NCBI RefSeq assembly: GCF_002760665.1
Contig: NZ_PDOB01000004.1
Location: 108,187-172,186, forward strand
Source of the DNA: Massilia psychrophila
GTDB taxonomy: Bacteria > Pseudomonadota > Gammaproteobacteria > Burkholderiales > Burkholderiaceae_D
Reading direction: 5' to 3'
Length of the DNA stretch: 64,000 nt
This document shows positions 1 to 8,957 of the stretch, in pieces. Position numbers and translations under genes: made by a program. Each line of letters opens with the position of its first letter. Within the stretch, counting starts at the first letter, position 1. Under the pieces are notes generated by a model. It was not told the origin of the DNA. It saw nothing but the letters and a program-made list of their open reading frames with translations, and searched no databases.

Positions 1-132
1 GGCACCCGACGGCCCGATGATGGCGACCTGCTCGCCATGCTCGACGACCAGGTCGATGTCGTGCAGGGCAGGCGCGCCGCCACTAGCGCCGAGGTGGCGC
101 ACCGTCAGTTTATCGAGGCGGTAAGTCGTCAT
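1..132 (-). CDS. ABC transporter ATP-binding protein, PhnC-like (N-terminus only)
   Basis: Only the first 44 codons are inside the window; the rest lies beyond position 1. The translation runs into IIGPSGA at residues 38-44, the opening of a Walker A loop, so this is the start of an ABC ATPase. It lies 24 nt downstream of the PhnD-like binding protein on the same strand, the order typical of phosphonate-type importers (binding protein, ATPase, permease). By context it energises import of the ligand caught by that binding protein. The substrate could be phosphonate, phosphite or, given the nearby selenium genes, a selenium oxyanion; nothing in this fragment decides it. Confidence 0.75.
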   Translation of the reverse strand, partial: MTTYRLDKLTVRHLGASGGAPALHDIDLVVEHGEQVAIIGPSGA

Positions 133-156
133 AACGGCCGGTCGACTGCATGAGAA

Positions 157-1044
157 TTATTTCAGCAAGCCGGCGCTGTGGGCGGCTTTTTCGATATCGC
201 CGTAGTTCTCGGCGCGGGTCGGGATGAATTTGCTGGCGCGCTGCAGATCGAGGATTTCCTTGCCTTCAGGCGTCGATTTGTCGAGCGCCAGGAAAGCGTC
301 GGTGATTTTCTTTTTCAGCGCCGGCGCCATGTCGGAACGAACGCTCCAGTTGTAATCGAAGTAGCCGGGAGTGGTGTAAAACACGCGCACCACAGCCGGG
401 TCGACCTTCTTTTCGTTGACCAGCTTTTCCCACACCGAGATGTTAAGCGCGCCGGCGTCGACCTTGCCGCCGGCGACCGACGCCACCGTCGCGTCATGCG
501 CGCCGGAAAACGCGATGCGTTTCAGGTCGGTATCCGGATTGACCTTGGCGGCCAGCAGGTAGGAGCGCGGCATCAGGTGGCCCGAGGTCGACGACTCGGA
601 ACCGAACGACAGCGTCTTGCCCTTCAGGTCTTCGAGCTTGCTGATGTCCTTGTTGGTGGTAATGAACACCGAGCGGAATTTTTCGTCCTCGAGACGCTGC
701 ACCAGCGGCGTGACCATGCCCTTGCTGCGCACATTGGCCTGAACGAAGGTAAAGCCGCCGAGCCAGACCATGTCGATCTTCTTGTTGACCAAGCCTTCGA
801 CCGACGCCGCGTAGTCGGTGACGGGGGTAAATTCGACTTTCAGGCCGGTCGCCTTCGCCAGGTAATCGCCGAGCGGCTTGAACTTGCGCTGCAGTTCGGT
901 GGGCGCCTCGTCCGGAATTGCCGAAACGCGCAGCACGCCAGGCGTGTTCTGCGCGCAGACGGCGCTTGACGCGAACATCAGGCCGGCGCAAACGGTGGCG
1001 CCGAGCATCGATTTCAGGGTGCTCAGTGATGAAAAGTGGCTCAT
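157..1044 (-). CDS. PhnD-family periplasmic binding protein, putative selenate/oxyanion importer
   Basis: A 295-residue secreted solute-binding protein. Residues 1-31 form a signal peptide ending in a small-residue cleavage site before Gln32. The mature part begins with the SAIPDEAPTELQRKF stretch and a WLGGFTFVQA motif, which I recall from the PhnD-like subfamily annotated as putative selenate ABC transporter binding proteins. The fold is the two-lobed phosphonate-binding type that captures an oxyanion in the periplasm and delivers it to a membrane permease. The ATPase gene follows 24 nt downstream. The selenate assignment is supported indirectly by selD, senB and senA about 14 kb away. Phosphonate or phosphite binding cannot be excluded from sequence. 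Confidence 0.75.
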   Translation of the reverse strand: MSHFSSLSTLKSMLGATVCAGLMFASSAVCAQNTPGVLRVSAIPDEAPTELQRKFKPLGDYLAKATGLKVEFTPVTDYAASVEGLVNKKIDMVWLGGFTFVQANVRSKGMVTPLVQRLEDEKFRSVFITTNKDISKLEDLKGKTLSFGSESSTSGHLMPRSYLLAAKVNPDTDLKRIAFSGAHDATVASVAGGKVDAGALNISVWEKLVNEKKVDPAVVRVFYTTPGYFDYNWSVRSDMAPALKKKITDAFLALDKSTPEGKEILDLQRASKFIPTRAENYGDIEKAAHSAGLLK

Positions 1045-1203
1045 AAACCCTTTCGGTGAAGAAATTGAATGGATCCGGCAGCCGGCGCGGGACGTTTCGA
1101 TGTTCCCGCGAGTGCTGAAAATCAGGAGATTCAGCTATCATAACAAATACACAGCTAATTAAAATCTGTCAGGGCGCTGTTGCGCGCTGTGGTGCGCCCA
1201 TAG

Positions 1204-2187
1204 ATGCGAATGATAAACCCTATGCCGACTTCCTGCCCGAACGATACAAACCCGGTCCACGCCAGCGCCGCCGTACTGGCCGAACTCGACGCCGGCCTGC
1301 GCGCCGGCACCGCCTGCATTTCGCCAAAATTTCTCTACGACGCGCTCGGCTCGCGCCTGTTCGAAGCCATCTGCGAACTGCCCGAGTACTATCCGACGCG
1401 CACCGAGGCGTCGATTTTTGCCCGCCACGGCCCCGAAATGGCGCGCGCAATCGGCCCCGGCGCCACCCTGATCGACCTCGGCGCCGGCAACTGCGCCAAG
1501 GCCGCCGGCCTGTTTCCGCTGTTGCATCCGGCCCAGTACGTGGCAATCGATATTTCGTTTGACTTCCTGCGCGAATCGATCGAGCGCTTGCAGCAGCGCT
1601 TCCCGCACATCGAAATGACCGGCCTCGGCCTGGATTTTTCGACGGAACTGCAACTTCCCGCCGTGGTGCGCCAGGAGCACCGGCTGTTCTTCTATCCCGG
1701 CTCGTCGATCGGCAATTTCACGCCCGACCAGGCCAGCGCGTTTTTGCGCCGCATCCGCGCCCAGTGCGACGGCGGCGGCGGCCTCTTGATCGGCATTGAC
1801 CTTGTGAAGGACAGCGCCATCCTCGACGCCGCCTACGATGACGCAATCGGTGTCACCGCCGCTTTCAACCTGAACCTGCTGCGTCACGTCAATCATCTGG
1901 CCGGCGCCGACTTCGACGTGCGCCAATGGCGCCACAGCGGCGTTTACAACGCGCTTGAAGGCCGTATCGAAATGCACCTCGAAGCGCGTGAGGCGCTTGT
2001 TGTGCGCTGGCGCGGCGGCACCCGCAGCTTTGCCCGCGGCGAGCGCATCCACACCGAAAACAGCTACAAGTACCAGCCGGCGGCGGCAGTCGGGCTGCTG
2101 GAGCAGTCGGGCTTCCAGGCCACCAGGGTATGGACCGATGCCGCCGGCTGGTTCGCCGTGATCCATGCGCGCGCGATCGCGCAATGA
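1204..2187 (+). CDS. egtD: L-histidine N-alpha-methyltransferase (EgtD)
   Basis: Transfers three methyl groups from S-adenosylmethionine to the histidine alpha-amine, giving hercynine, the first step of ergothioneine synthesis. The 327-residue protein has the family signature ELPEYYPTRTE near residue 60 and a SAM-binding IDLGAGN motif at 90-96. The length fits the family. ATG codons at 1204, 1210 and 1222 compete for the start and no strong ribosome site separates them. The stop overlaps the egtB start as ATGA, so the pair is very probably cotranscribed and translationally coupled. Its product is also the substrate expected for the SenA enzyme encoded at 17-18 kb, so this gene likely feeds two pathways. 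Confidence 0.92.
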   Translation: MRMINPMPTSCPNDTNPVHASAAVLAELDAGLRAGTACISPKFLYDALGSRLFEAICELPEYYPTRTEASIFARHGPEMARAIGPGATLIDLGAGNCAKAAGLFPLLHPAQYVAIDISFDFLRESIERLQQRFPHIEMTGLGLDFSTELQLPAVVRQEHRLFFYPGSSIGNFTPDQASAFLRRIRAQCDGGGGLLIGIDLVKDSAILDAAYDDAIGVTAAFNLNLLRHVNHLAGADFDVRQWRHSGVYNALEGRIEMHLEAREALVVRWRGGTRSFARGERIHTENSYKYQPAAAVGLLEQSGFQATRVWTDAAGWFAVIHARAIAQ

Positions 2188-3443
2188 CGCTGTGCCCTGG
2201 TATGCCGCACGGGACCACGCCCGACATGAAGCCCGCTAGCGAATTGACCTGGCGCAGCCGTTACGACGGCGTGCGCGGCCGCTCGCTGGCGCTGGCCGAT
2301 CCGCTGTCGGACGAAGACTGCGGCGCCCAGTCGATGGCCGACGCCAGCCCTGTCAAATGGCACCTGGCGCACACCACCTGGTTCTTCGAAACCTTCATCC
2401 TCGAACGCATGGAAGCGCGCTTCCAACCTTTTCAGCCGGCTTTCCGGATCCTGTTCAACTCCTACTACAACGGCATCGGCGAACGCTATCCGCGCGCCAA
2501 GCGCGGCCTGTTGACGCGCCCGTCGATGGACGACGTGCGCGCCTACCGCGCCAACGTCGACGCGCGCATCGGCCGCCTGCTGGCCGACCAGGCCGGCAAC
2601 CGTCAACTGGCATCGCTGATCGAACTCGGCCTGCAGCACGAGCAGCAGCACCAGGAACTGATCCTCACCGACGTCTTGCACCTGCTGGCGCAAAACGCGC
2701 TGTTTCCAGCTTACAGCGACGATACGCCGTTGCCGGCACACAGTGTGGCGGCGCAGGCCTGGGTCGCCTTTGCCGGCGGCCTGGCCGAGATCGGCCACGA
2801 TGGCGAGGGTTTTTGCTTCGATAACGAACTGCCGCGCCACCGCCACTACCTGGCGCCGTTCGCGCTGGCCGAACGCCTGGTGACGAACGGTGAATACCTC
2901 AGCTTTATCGAAGCGGGCGGCTACCGCGATCCGGCGCTGTGGCTGTCCGAAGGGTGGGACCAGGTCAATCTGCTCGGCCTGACGCAGCCCTTGTACTGGC
3001 AGCGCGACGACACCGGCAACTGGTGCGAATTCACGCTGCATGGGGTGCAAGGGCTCGATCGCGCGCGGGCGGTCACCGGCGTATCTTTGTTCGAAGCCGA
3101 CGCTTTCGCCCGCTGGAGCGGCGCGCGGCTGCCGACGGAAGCCGAATGGGAGGTCGCGGCATGTAGCGACGCGTGCGGCGAAGAAGGCAGCCAGGAGCGC
3201 CGGCTGCGCCAGATGTTCGGCCACTGCTGGCAGTGGACCAGCAGCAGTTACGCGCCGTATCCGGGATACGCGAGCGCGCCGGGCGCGCTGGGCGAATACA
3301 ATAGCAAGTTCATGCTCAACCAATATGTACTGCGCGGCTCATCGATTGCCACCCCGCCTGGCCACGCGCGTGCCAGCTACCGCAATTTTTTCCCCGCCGG
3401 CGCCCGCTGGCAATTTACCGGCATCCGACTGGCCAGGCAATGA
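2184..3443 (+). CDS. egtB: Ergothioneine biosynthesis sulfoxide synthase EgtB
   Basis: A non-heme iron enzyme that joins hercynine to a thiol (cysteine or gamma-glutamylcysteine) with oxygen to form the sulfoxide precursor of ergothioneine. From the ATG at 2184 it has 419 residues. An N-terminal DinB-like domain carries the three iron ligands: His63 in LAHTTW and His152/His156 in the HEQQH motif. A C-terminal formylglycine-generating-enzyme-like domain includes RLPTEAEWEV and a terminal RGSSIATPPGHARASYRNFF region. The start was chosen because ATG 2184 overlaps the egtD stop; an upstream ATG lies deep inside egtD. The lyase that finishes ergothioneine (EgtE) is not in the window. It is a paralogue of SenA at 16999-18201. 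Confidence 0.92.
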   Translation: MTLCPGMPHGTTPDMKPASELTWRSRYDGVRGRSLALADPLSDEDCGAQSMADASPVKWHLAHTTWFFETFILERMEARFQPFQPAFRILFNSYYNGIGERYPRAKRGLLTRPSMDDVRAYRANVDARIGRLLADQAGNRQLASLIELGLQHEQQHQELILTDVLHLLAQNALFPAYSDDTPLPAHSVAAQAWVAFAGGLAEIGHDGEGFCFDNELPRHRHYLAPFALAERLVTNGEYLSFIEAGGYRDPALWLSEGWDQVNLLGLTQPLYWQRDDTGNWCEFTLHGVQGLDRARAVTGVSLFEADAFARWSGARLPTEAEWEVAACSDACGEEGSQERRLRQMFGHCWQWTSSSYAPYPGYASAPGALGEYNSKFMLNQYVLRGSSIATPPGHARASYRNFFPAGARWQFTGIRLARQ

Positions 3444-4384
3444 CCGTGCTCCTGCCGCAGATCGAGATTCTCAACCGCCGCGCCAACGCCTATATCCTCG
3501 CCCATCCGCTCGGTTTCGCCCTGCAGGTACTCAAGGGCTTCCGCGCCAACCAGGGCTTGCTGCTGGCCGGCGCGGTGGCGTACTACGCTCTGCTGTCGAT
3601 CGTGCCGTTCCTGATGCTGGTGGTGGTGGCGCTGTCGCATTTCATCGACCAGGCCGAACTGCTGCTGACGCTGCGGCGCTATCTCGAATACCTGGTGCCG
3701 GGACAGTCGGCCTCGATCACCGCCGAGGTGGCGCACTTCCTCGACAACCGCGACCTGATCACCTGGGTGCTGGGCGCGACCATGCTGTTTTTCAGCTCGC
3801 TCGCCTTTACCGTGCTCGAAAACGCGATGAGCGTGATCTTCATCCACCGCGTGGCGATCCGGCGCCGTCATTTCCTGGTGTCGGCGGTCCTGCCTTATTG
3901 CTACATCGTCGCGCTCGGCGCCGGCGTGCTGCTGGTGACCCTGGTGGCCGGCTCGCTGCAGGTAATGGGGCAGGAAAGCGTGCGCCTGTTCGGCGCCAAC
4001 TGGTCGCTTGGCGGCGTTTCCGGCGCGCTGCTGTACCTGCTCGGGCTGGGCGGCGAAATCCTGGTGCTGACCTCGATCTACATGGTGATGCCGGTCGGCC
4101 GCCTGTCGCTGTCGCACGCGCTGATCGGCGGCGTCACCGCGGCGCTGCTGTGGGAAATCGCGCGCCATGTGCTGGTGTGGTATTTTTCCACGCTGTCGCA
4201 GGTGAACGTGGTGTACGGCTCGATGACGACGGCCATCGTCGTCATGTTCAGCCTCGAGATCGCCGCCACCTTGCTGCTGATGGGCGCCCAGGTCATCTCG
4301 GAATACGAAAGGGTGGGCCAGCAGGGAGATGAAAAGCGGCGACATGCGGAACCGAAGCCCTTGATGACGCGCCCGCCAAAATGA
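3440..4384 (+). CDS. YihY/BrkB-family integral membrane protein
   Basis: A 314-residue protein with about six hydrophobic segments and the family hallmark AVAYYALLSIVPFLML near residues 47-63. These proteins, once misnamed ribonuclease BN, are inner-membrane proteins whose transport role is unsettled; BrkB was first linked to serum resistance in Bordetella. The start codon overlaps the egtB stop (ATGA), so it is translated from the egtDB transcript. This coupling is curious because no role in ergothioneine metabolism is established. It might simply be an operon passenger or might take part in moving a small metabolite; the latter is speculation. The C-terminal tail after about residue 290 is polar and lysine/proline rich. 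Confidence 0.85.
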   Translation: MTVLLPQIEILNRRANAYILAHPLGFALQVLKGFRANQGLLLAGAVAYYALLSIVPFLMLVVVALSHFIDQAELLLTLRRYLEYLVPGQSASITAEVAHFLDNRDLITWVLGATMLFFSSLAFTVLENAMSVIFIHRVAIRRRHFLVSAVLPYCYIVALGAGVLLVTLVAGSLQVMGQESVRLFGANWSLGGVSGALLYLLGLGGEILVLTSIYMVMPVGRLSLSHALIGGVTAALLWEIARHVLVWYFSTLSQVNVVYGSMTTAIVVMFSLEIAATLLLMGAQVISEYERVGQQGDEKRRHAEPKPLMTRPPK

Positions 4385-4450
4385 CGCGCCCGCCAAATTA
4401 AGCGACGACGTAATTTGCTGCGCTGCACAAAACCATGCTACACTTCGCTT

Positions 4451-4678
4451 CGTGATGCAGGTTGTCTTGCAAATTGCTTCACCACCCAGGCGCTGCGCCT
4501 CGATAACGGCAAGTGTGATGCCTTTCTCGTAGATGGCCGCAACAGGCTGGGTTTGTACTTCCGAATACGTTGGTCGATTTACACATCGGCGCACCACGCA
4601 GATAGCATGGGCGCCCGAGATCTGATTAAAGCATTGGTAATACATTGGAACAGAGCTCGCTTCGGCGGGCTTTTTTTT
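4451..4678 (+). ncRNA. Possible orphan small transcript
   Basis: Upstream is a promoter-like pair: TTGCTG at 4415-4420 and TACACT at 4439-4444, 18 nt apart, predicting a start near 4451. Downstream is a strong UUCG-capped terminator ending at 4678. The 228 nt between them contain no convincing reading frame. This could be a small RNA, or the leftover promoter and terminator of a lost gene. There is no homology evidence for a known sRNA family. Confidence 0.3.
4654..4678 (+). terminator. Intrinsic terminator with UUCG loop
   Basis: AGCTCGC pairs with GCGGGCT (one G-T pair) across a TTCG loop at 4661-4664. An eight-T run follows at 4671-4678. The stem and tetraloop are textbook strong. The nearest upstream stop codon (yihY, 4384) is 270 nt away, so it probably ends a separate transcript. 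Confidence 0.8.
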
Positions 4679-4771
4679 ATGGGCAAATGGTTCGCGTGCA
4701 AGGGGAATGGCTCGCTCAAGTTCCCGAAAGAACGATCCGTGCGCACGGAGAAACCCGCGCGATGGTAAAGT

Positions 4772-4804
4772 CACCATAAACCCACCATAAACCCACCATA
4801 AACT
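4772..4804 (+). repeat. Three 11-nt tandem repeats upstream of the HAD hydrolase
   Basis: The unit CACCATAAACC occurs at 4772-4782 and 4783-4793, and with one change at 4794-4804. The block ends 17 nt before the ATG at 4822. An 11-nt period places every unit on about the same face of the helix, which would suit a protein-binding array, but slipped-strand duplication explains it equally well. Confidence 0.6.
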
Positions 4805-4821
4805 CACCTTCCGGCGCATCC

Positions 4822-5496
4822 ATGAAAAACTTCCGCGGCATCGTTTTCGATTTGTATGGCACCTTGTACAACGTGCAATCCGTTGCCGGGATCTGCGACC
4901 AGGCCTACCCGGGCAAGGGCGCGGCAATGGCGCAGCTGTGGCGCCAAAAGCAGCTGGAGTACACCTGGCTGCGCAGTTTGATGGAGCGCTACGTCAACTT
5001 CGAAACCGTCACCGACGACGCGCTGCGCTTTACCTGCGCCGCCCTCGAGCTGCCGCTGGAAGAGGACATGGCGCGCGTGCTGGCCGACCAGTACCTGCGG
5101 CTCGAACCGCACCCCGACACCACCGATGCGCTGCACCGGCTCAAGGATGCCGGCATCCCGTTGGCGATCATCTCGAACGGTTCGCACAAGTCGATCGCTC
5201 ACGTGGTCAACCATTCGGGCATGGGCTGGGCCTTCGACGAGTTGATCAGCGCCGAGGACGTGCAGGTATTCAAGCCGCATCCGAAGATGTATGAGCTGGC
5301 CGAGCGGCGCATGGGCCACGCGCGCGAACACATTTTGTACGTCTCGGCCAACGGTTGGGACGCCAGCGCAGCCAGCCTGGCCGGCTATCCGGTGTGCTGG
5401 ATCAACCGCAACCTGGGACCGTTCGACGTGCTGGGAGCGACGCCGATGGTGGCGACCGAGGATCTTGGGGCGATGGCGGATTGGGTACTGGAGTAG
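4822..5496 (+). CDS. HAD-superfamily hydrolase, (S)-2-haloacid dehalogenase type
   Basis: A 224-residue cytosolic hydrolase. Motif I FDLYGTLYN puts the nucleophilic aspartate at position 10 and Thr14 as in L-2-haloacid dehalogenases, where the Asp forms an ester with the substrate and releases halide. SNGS appears in the middle of the protein and is followed by a lysine in FKPHPKMYELA. The SANGWDASAASLAGY motif near residue 175 matches the SxNxxD pattern of type II dehalogenases. Length fits the type II family (about 220-240). The natural substrate is unknown: many such proteins have little dehalogenase activity. It stands alone, preceded by tandem repeats and followed by a long non-coding stretch. 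Confidence 0.8.
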   Translation: MKNFRGIVFDLYGTLYNVQSVAGICDQAYPGKGAAMAQLWRQKQLEYTWLRSLMERYVNFETVTDDALRFTCAALELPLEEDMARVLADQYLRLEPHPDTTDALHRLKDAGIPLAIISNGSHKSIAHVVNHSGMGWAFDELISAEDVQVFKPHPKMYELAERRMGHAREHILYVSANGWDASAASLAGYPVCWINRNLGPFDVLGATPMVATEDLGAMADWVLE

Positions 5497-5948
5497 GGTG
5501 CTCGGATTACCTTATTTGCAATGTCATGAATGCCCTCAGACTTGGCGAGCGTCAGTTGTCGGTTGCGCAGCGGTTGGTTCTACCCGCCGGCGATCTGCAT
5601 TGTCCTTGGCGACGTAAGCACGCTCTACTTTTAGAACTGGAGTCATGCGCGCTTGCGCGAAGCGGCAGTGCTGTTTGACTTGGCAGTTGTAGTGCCGCTG
5701 CTTTGCCTTTGATGCTACCGCGCGCGGAGCGGCGGCGACCGTACGAGGTCGGAATCCTTTTCAGCTTTTACAAGGCGATTTTCACATCTTCACATACAGT
5801 TCAAACCGCTGGAGAGTATTCGGTCGTGCTCACCGGGCATCGCGTGCCAGCTCTTCGGTCGGCGCTCCGCCAAGCGCTTGAGTCAAGTCTGGGAATGCGC
5901 CAATCCGCCCCCATCTGTTTGATATCCGCTGGCCACAACAGAACCGAC
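5497..5948. other. Intergenic stretch, no gene seen
   Basis: 452 bases between the hydrolase and the M23 peptidase. The peptidase frame stays open upstream to 5703, but that extension is not hydrophobic or domain-like and its composition differs from the peptidase, so I treat it as untranslated. No tRNA, convincing terminator or repeat was found. Confidence 0.5.
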
Positions 5949-6536
5949 ATGCGATTTTTTCTACGCGCCCTCGTGGTTGCCGTCCTCCTCATCCTCGGCT
6001 ACGGCTTGCTGGGGCCGACCATCGAACGGGCGCTGTACATGATGCGCCTGACGGCGATGCCCAAGCCCGGGATGCTGCCGATGCCGGTCGAGGGCGTGCG
6101 CGTGAGCGCGCTGCGCGACACCTGGGATGGCGCGCGCAGTGAAGGCCGCAAGCACGAAGGCATCGACATCTTCGCCAAGCGCGGCACTCCCGTCCGATCA
6201 AGTACCGAAGGCATCGTCATGCAGGTCGGCACCAACCGGCTCGGTGGCCTGGTGGTGTGGGTGACGGGTCCAGGCGGCCAGCGTCATTACTACGCCCACC
6301 TCGAGCGCTATGCGGACGTGGAAGCCGGCACGCGCATCGAGGCTGGCCGGCTGCTGGGCTACGTCGGCAACACTGGCAATGCGCGGGGCACGCCGCCGCA
6401 CCTGCACTACGGCGTGTACGACGTTGGCGGCGCGATCAATCCGTATCCGCTGCTGCGCGCCAAGCCGGCTGCCGTCACGGCAGGGAAGGCGGCGGTGGAA
6501 GCGTCTGCTGAAGCGGCTGATCGCCCGGCGAAGTAG
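5949..6536 (+). CDS. M23-family metallopeptidase (LytM domain), membrane-anchored
   Basis: A 195-residue envelope protein. Residues 5-24 are a hydrophobic N-terminal anchor. The LytM domain follows with zinc ligands His69 and Asp73 (HEGID), the catalytic-type histidine in YYAHLE (His117) and HLH at 151-153 with His153 as third ligand, so all catalytic residues of the M23 fold are present. M23 enzymes cut peptidoglycan cross-bridges, or serve as activators when inactive; here the intact motifs argue for an active endopeptidase facing the periplasm. The start at 5949 was chosen because it begins the signal anchor; an upstream in-frame ATG at 5703 would add 82 residues with no domain. No operon partner is evident. 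Confidence 0.82.
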   Translation: MRFFLRALVVAVLLILGYGLLGPTIERALYMMRLTAMPKPGMLPMPVEGVRVSALRDTWDGARSEGRKHEGIDIFAKRGTPVRSSTEGIVMQVGTNRLGGLVVWVTGPGGQRHYYAHLERYADVEAGTRIEAGRLLGYVGNTGNARGTPPHLHYGVYDVGGAINPYPLLRAKPAAVTAGKAAVEASAEAADRPAK

Positions 6537-6738
6537 GCTCGCCGCGCAGCTGCCCGCCATGACGCATGAGGGTCTGGTCTGACATTCGGGCACGAGTTCG
6601 ACGCTATCTTGGAATGTTTACCGGGTGCATGAATCGCCTGGCAGTGATTGAAAACATAGGCGGAACTCACATCGCCTCGTTCGGCGCTTTGTGACTTGCG
6701 GGCGGCTAAGCGGACAGCATTAGCGGGCACCGGGCGCC

Positions 6739-7500
6739 TCAGGCCCGCAGCCGATACCCCGTCTTGAAAATCCACCAGATCGCGCCCATGCACACCGCCA
6801 GCAGCGCGAACGCCATGCCGGCGCTGAGCGCGATGCTGACGTCGGAGACGCCAAAAAAACTCCAGCGAAAGCCGCTGATCAGGTAGACCACGGGATTAAA
6901 CAGGGCCACCTTCTGCCAGAACGGCGGCAGCATGCTGAGCGAGTAGAAACTGCCGCCCAAAAACGACAAGGGCGTAATTACCAGCATCGGCACGATCTGT
7001 ACTTTTTCGAAGCCGTCGGCCCAGATGCCGATGATAAAGCCGAGCAGGCTGAAAGCGACCGACGTCATGACCATGAAGACGATCATCCAGACCGGATGAA
7101 CGATCTCGAAGTCGACGAACAGGCGCGCAGTGGCCAGGATCAAGAGGCCAAGGATCACCGACTTGCTGGCGGCGGCGCCGACGTAGCCGAGCACGATCTC
7201 GACGGCCGACACCGGCGCCGACAGGATTTCGTAGACGGTGCCGGAAAATTTCGGCATGTAGATGCCGAACGAGGCGTTGGCCACGCTCTGGGTCATCAGG
7301 GACATCATGATCAGGCCGGGCACGATGAAGGCGCCGTAGCGCACGCCGTCGACCTCCACCATGCGCGCGCCGATGGCGGCGCCGAACACGACGAAATAGA
7401 GCGACGTCGAAATGACGGGCGAGGCGATGCTTTGCGTGAGCGTGCGCCAGGTGCGGGCCATCTCGAATTTGTACAGCGCGCGGATCGCATGGAAATTCAT
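6739..7500 (-). CDS. ABC-2 type transporter permease
   Basis: A 253-residue membrane protein with about six hydrophobic segments of the ABC-2 exporter type. It has the conserved inner part around [14 protein letters not shown] near residue 27 and [16 protein letters not shown] near 175. Its ATG overlaps the stop of the ATPase gene (4-nt overlap), so the two are translated from one mRNA and form one exporter. Members of this group include multidrug, lipid and polysaccharide exporters similar to YadH/YadG. The substrate cannot be told from sequence. No dedicated regulator is adjacent. Confidence 0.88.
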   Translation of the reverse strand: MNFHAIRALYKFEMARTWRTLTQSIASPVISTSLYFVVFGAAIGARMVEVDGVRYGAFIVPGLIMMSLMTQSVANASFGIYMPKFSGTVYEILSAPVSAVEIVLGYVGAAASKSVILGLLILATARLFVDFEIVHPVWMIVFMVMTSVAFSLLGFIIGIWADGFEKVQIVPMLVITPLSFLGGSFYSLSMLPPFWQKVALFNPVVYLISGFRWSFFGVSDVSIALSAGMAFALLAVCMGAIWWIFKTGYRLRA

Positions 7501-8423
7501 CGGTGCGTCTCCATCAGGTTCACAAAAATCTCCTCGAGCGAGCTTTGGCTCGACTGCAGGTCCTTGAAGTCGATACCGTGCTCGCCGAGCTGGCGGAACA
7601 GGTCGGCGATGCCGGTCTGCCGCGCCTGGGCGTCGAAGGTGTAGACCAGCTCGGTGCCGTCGCCTGACAGCACCAGCGCCTGGCCGGCCAGCGCGGCGGG
7701 AATCTGCGCCAGCGGGCGTTGCAGGTGCAAGGTCAGCTGCTTCTTGCCGAGTTTTTCCATCAGCGCCGCCTTGTCCTCGACCAGGATGATTTCGCCGTTG
7801 CGGATGACACCGATGCGGTCGGCCATTTCCTCGGCCTCCTCGATGTAATGGGTGGTCAATATGATCGTCACGCCCTGGTCGCGCAAGCCGCGCACCATGT
7901 CCCACATGTCGCGCCGCAGCACGACGTCGACGCCGGCGGTCGGTTCGTCGAGGAACAGGATCTGCGGCTCGTGCGACAGCGCCTTGGCAATCATCACGCG
8001 CCGCTTCATGCCGCCCGACAGCGTCATGATGCGCGAGTTTTTTTTCTCCCACAGCGACAGCTGGCGCAGCAGTTTCTCGATGTGGGCGGGATTGGCAGGT
8101 TTACCGAAAATGCCGCGGCTGAGCGTCACCGTGTCCCACACGCTCTCGAACGCGTCGGTGGCCAGCTCCTGCGGCACCAGGCCGATCAGCGAACGCGCGG
8201 CGCGGTAGTCGGTGACGACGTCGTGGCCGTCGGCGAGAATGGTGCCGCTGCTCGGGTTGACGATGCCGCAGATGGCGTTGATCAGCGTGGTCTTGCCGGC
8301 GCCGTTGGGCCCCAGCAGCGCAAAGATCTCGCCGCGGCGGATCTCCAGGTCGATCATTTTCAGGGCCTGGTAGCCGCCCGCATACTCTTTCGAGAGCTGC
8401 TTGACTGAGATGATCGCTTGCAT
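7497..8423 (-). CDS. ABC-2 type transporter ATP-binding protein
   Basis: A 308-residue ATPase. Walker [12 protein letters not shown] lies at about 37-47, the signature is LSGGMKRR and Walker B is [14 protein letters not shown]-terminal extension of about 90 residues is typical of YadG/CcmA-type exporters. The start is set at 8423 because AAGGA lies seven bases upstream; a longer frame to 8546 adds 41 residues without family resemblance. The stop overlaps the permease start. Together they form an export pump in the inner membrane of unknown substrate. Confidence 0.9.
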   Translation of the reverse strand: MQAIISVKQLSKEYAGGYQALKMIDLEIRRGEIFALLGPNGAGKTTLINAICGIVNPSSGTILADGHDVVTDYRAARSLIGLVPQELATDAFESVWDTVTLSRGIFGKPANPAHIEKLLRQLSLWEKKNSRIMTLSGGMKRRVMIAKALSHEPQILFLDEPTAGVDVVLRRDMWDMVRGLRDQGVTIILTTHYIEEAEEMADRIGVIRNGEIILVEDKAALMEKLGKKQLTLHLQRPLAQIPAALAGQALVLSGDGTELVYTFDAQARQTGIADLFRQLGEHGIDFKDLQSSQSSLEEIFVNLMETHR

Positions 8424-8592
8424 GCATTTCCTTGCCAATAAATCGATGGGCTCGATTGTAGTCGGATTGGCCGCGTCGCGTTGGACATCGAAAAAGCCGT
8501 TGCCTGCCACGCCATAGCCTGCGCGCATCGTCTTTCTTGATATCATTAAATTATCGTTTTGTCTAAGGTTGCCTTGATCACCCGCCGAGCCG

Positions 8593-8955
8593 ATGAAAGC
8601 GCAATTGAAACTGGCGCTCGGCGCCCTTTATGACGATCTGACGATCCGGCCGGTCTATTACCAGGCACTGTTACTACAAGTACGACTGGCGCGCCTGGCC
8701 TTCGAGCACCGCGTCGCCATCGACAATTGGAGCGCCGTGCTGCTGCTGTTCGTCGGCCAGGAGTTCTGCTATTACTGGTTCCACCACACCGCGCATCACA
8801 CGCCGAACACGCCGAACCTGTCGGCGGCGTTTCGCATCGGCGTGCTCAGCAAACTGACCGGCACCGCTTTTTTCTTCCTGCCGCTGATCTGGCTCGGGGT
8901 AGCGCCGCGTACCGTGTTTGCGGTGTTGACGTTGAACCTGCTGTACTAGTTCTGG
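8593..8955 (+). pseudogene. Decayed sterol desaturase / fatty-acid hydroxylase family gene
   Basis: The translation resembles the N-terminal half of bacterial sterol-desaturase-like proteins (GQEFCYYWFH, PNLSAAFRIG, KLTGTAFFFLPLIWLG). Intact members have a longer stretch with the second His cluster between the WFH and PNxLNLSAA blocks. Here the blocks are joined by only a few residues, so about 15 codons appear deleted. A TAG at 8947-8949 stands where a Gln codon is expected before FW, and the in-frame homology then runs directly into a REP-like palindrome. The C-terminal half with the remaining metal-binding histidines is missing. The product cannot be active. Confidence 0.7.
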
Positions 8956-8957
8956 AA

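Larger units (their letters stand above)
4385..4821. other. Intergenic stretch without a convincing protein gene
   Basis: 437 bases between yihY and the HAD hydrolase. It holds a promoter-like pair, an intrinsic terminator and three 11-nt tandem repeats, each listed separately. A 117-codon open frame crosses it from 4415 but has no recognisable motif, a cysteine-rich composition unlike its neighbours and no ribosome site, so I do not call it a gene. Base composition is clearly less GC-rich than the flanking genes. Confidence 0.6.

Noticed and set aside
4415..4768. 117-codon frame in the gap before the HAD hydrolase
   Set aside because: No ribosome site, odd composition, and it reads through an intrinsic terminator at 4654-4678.
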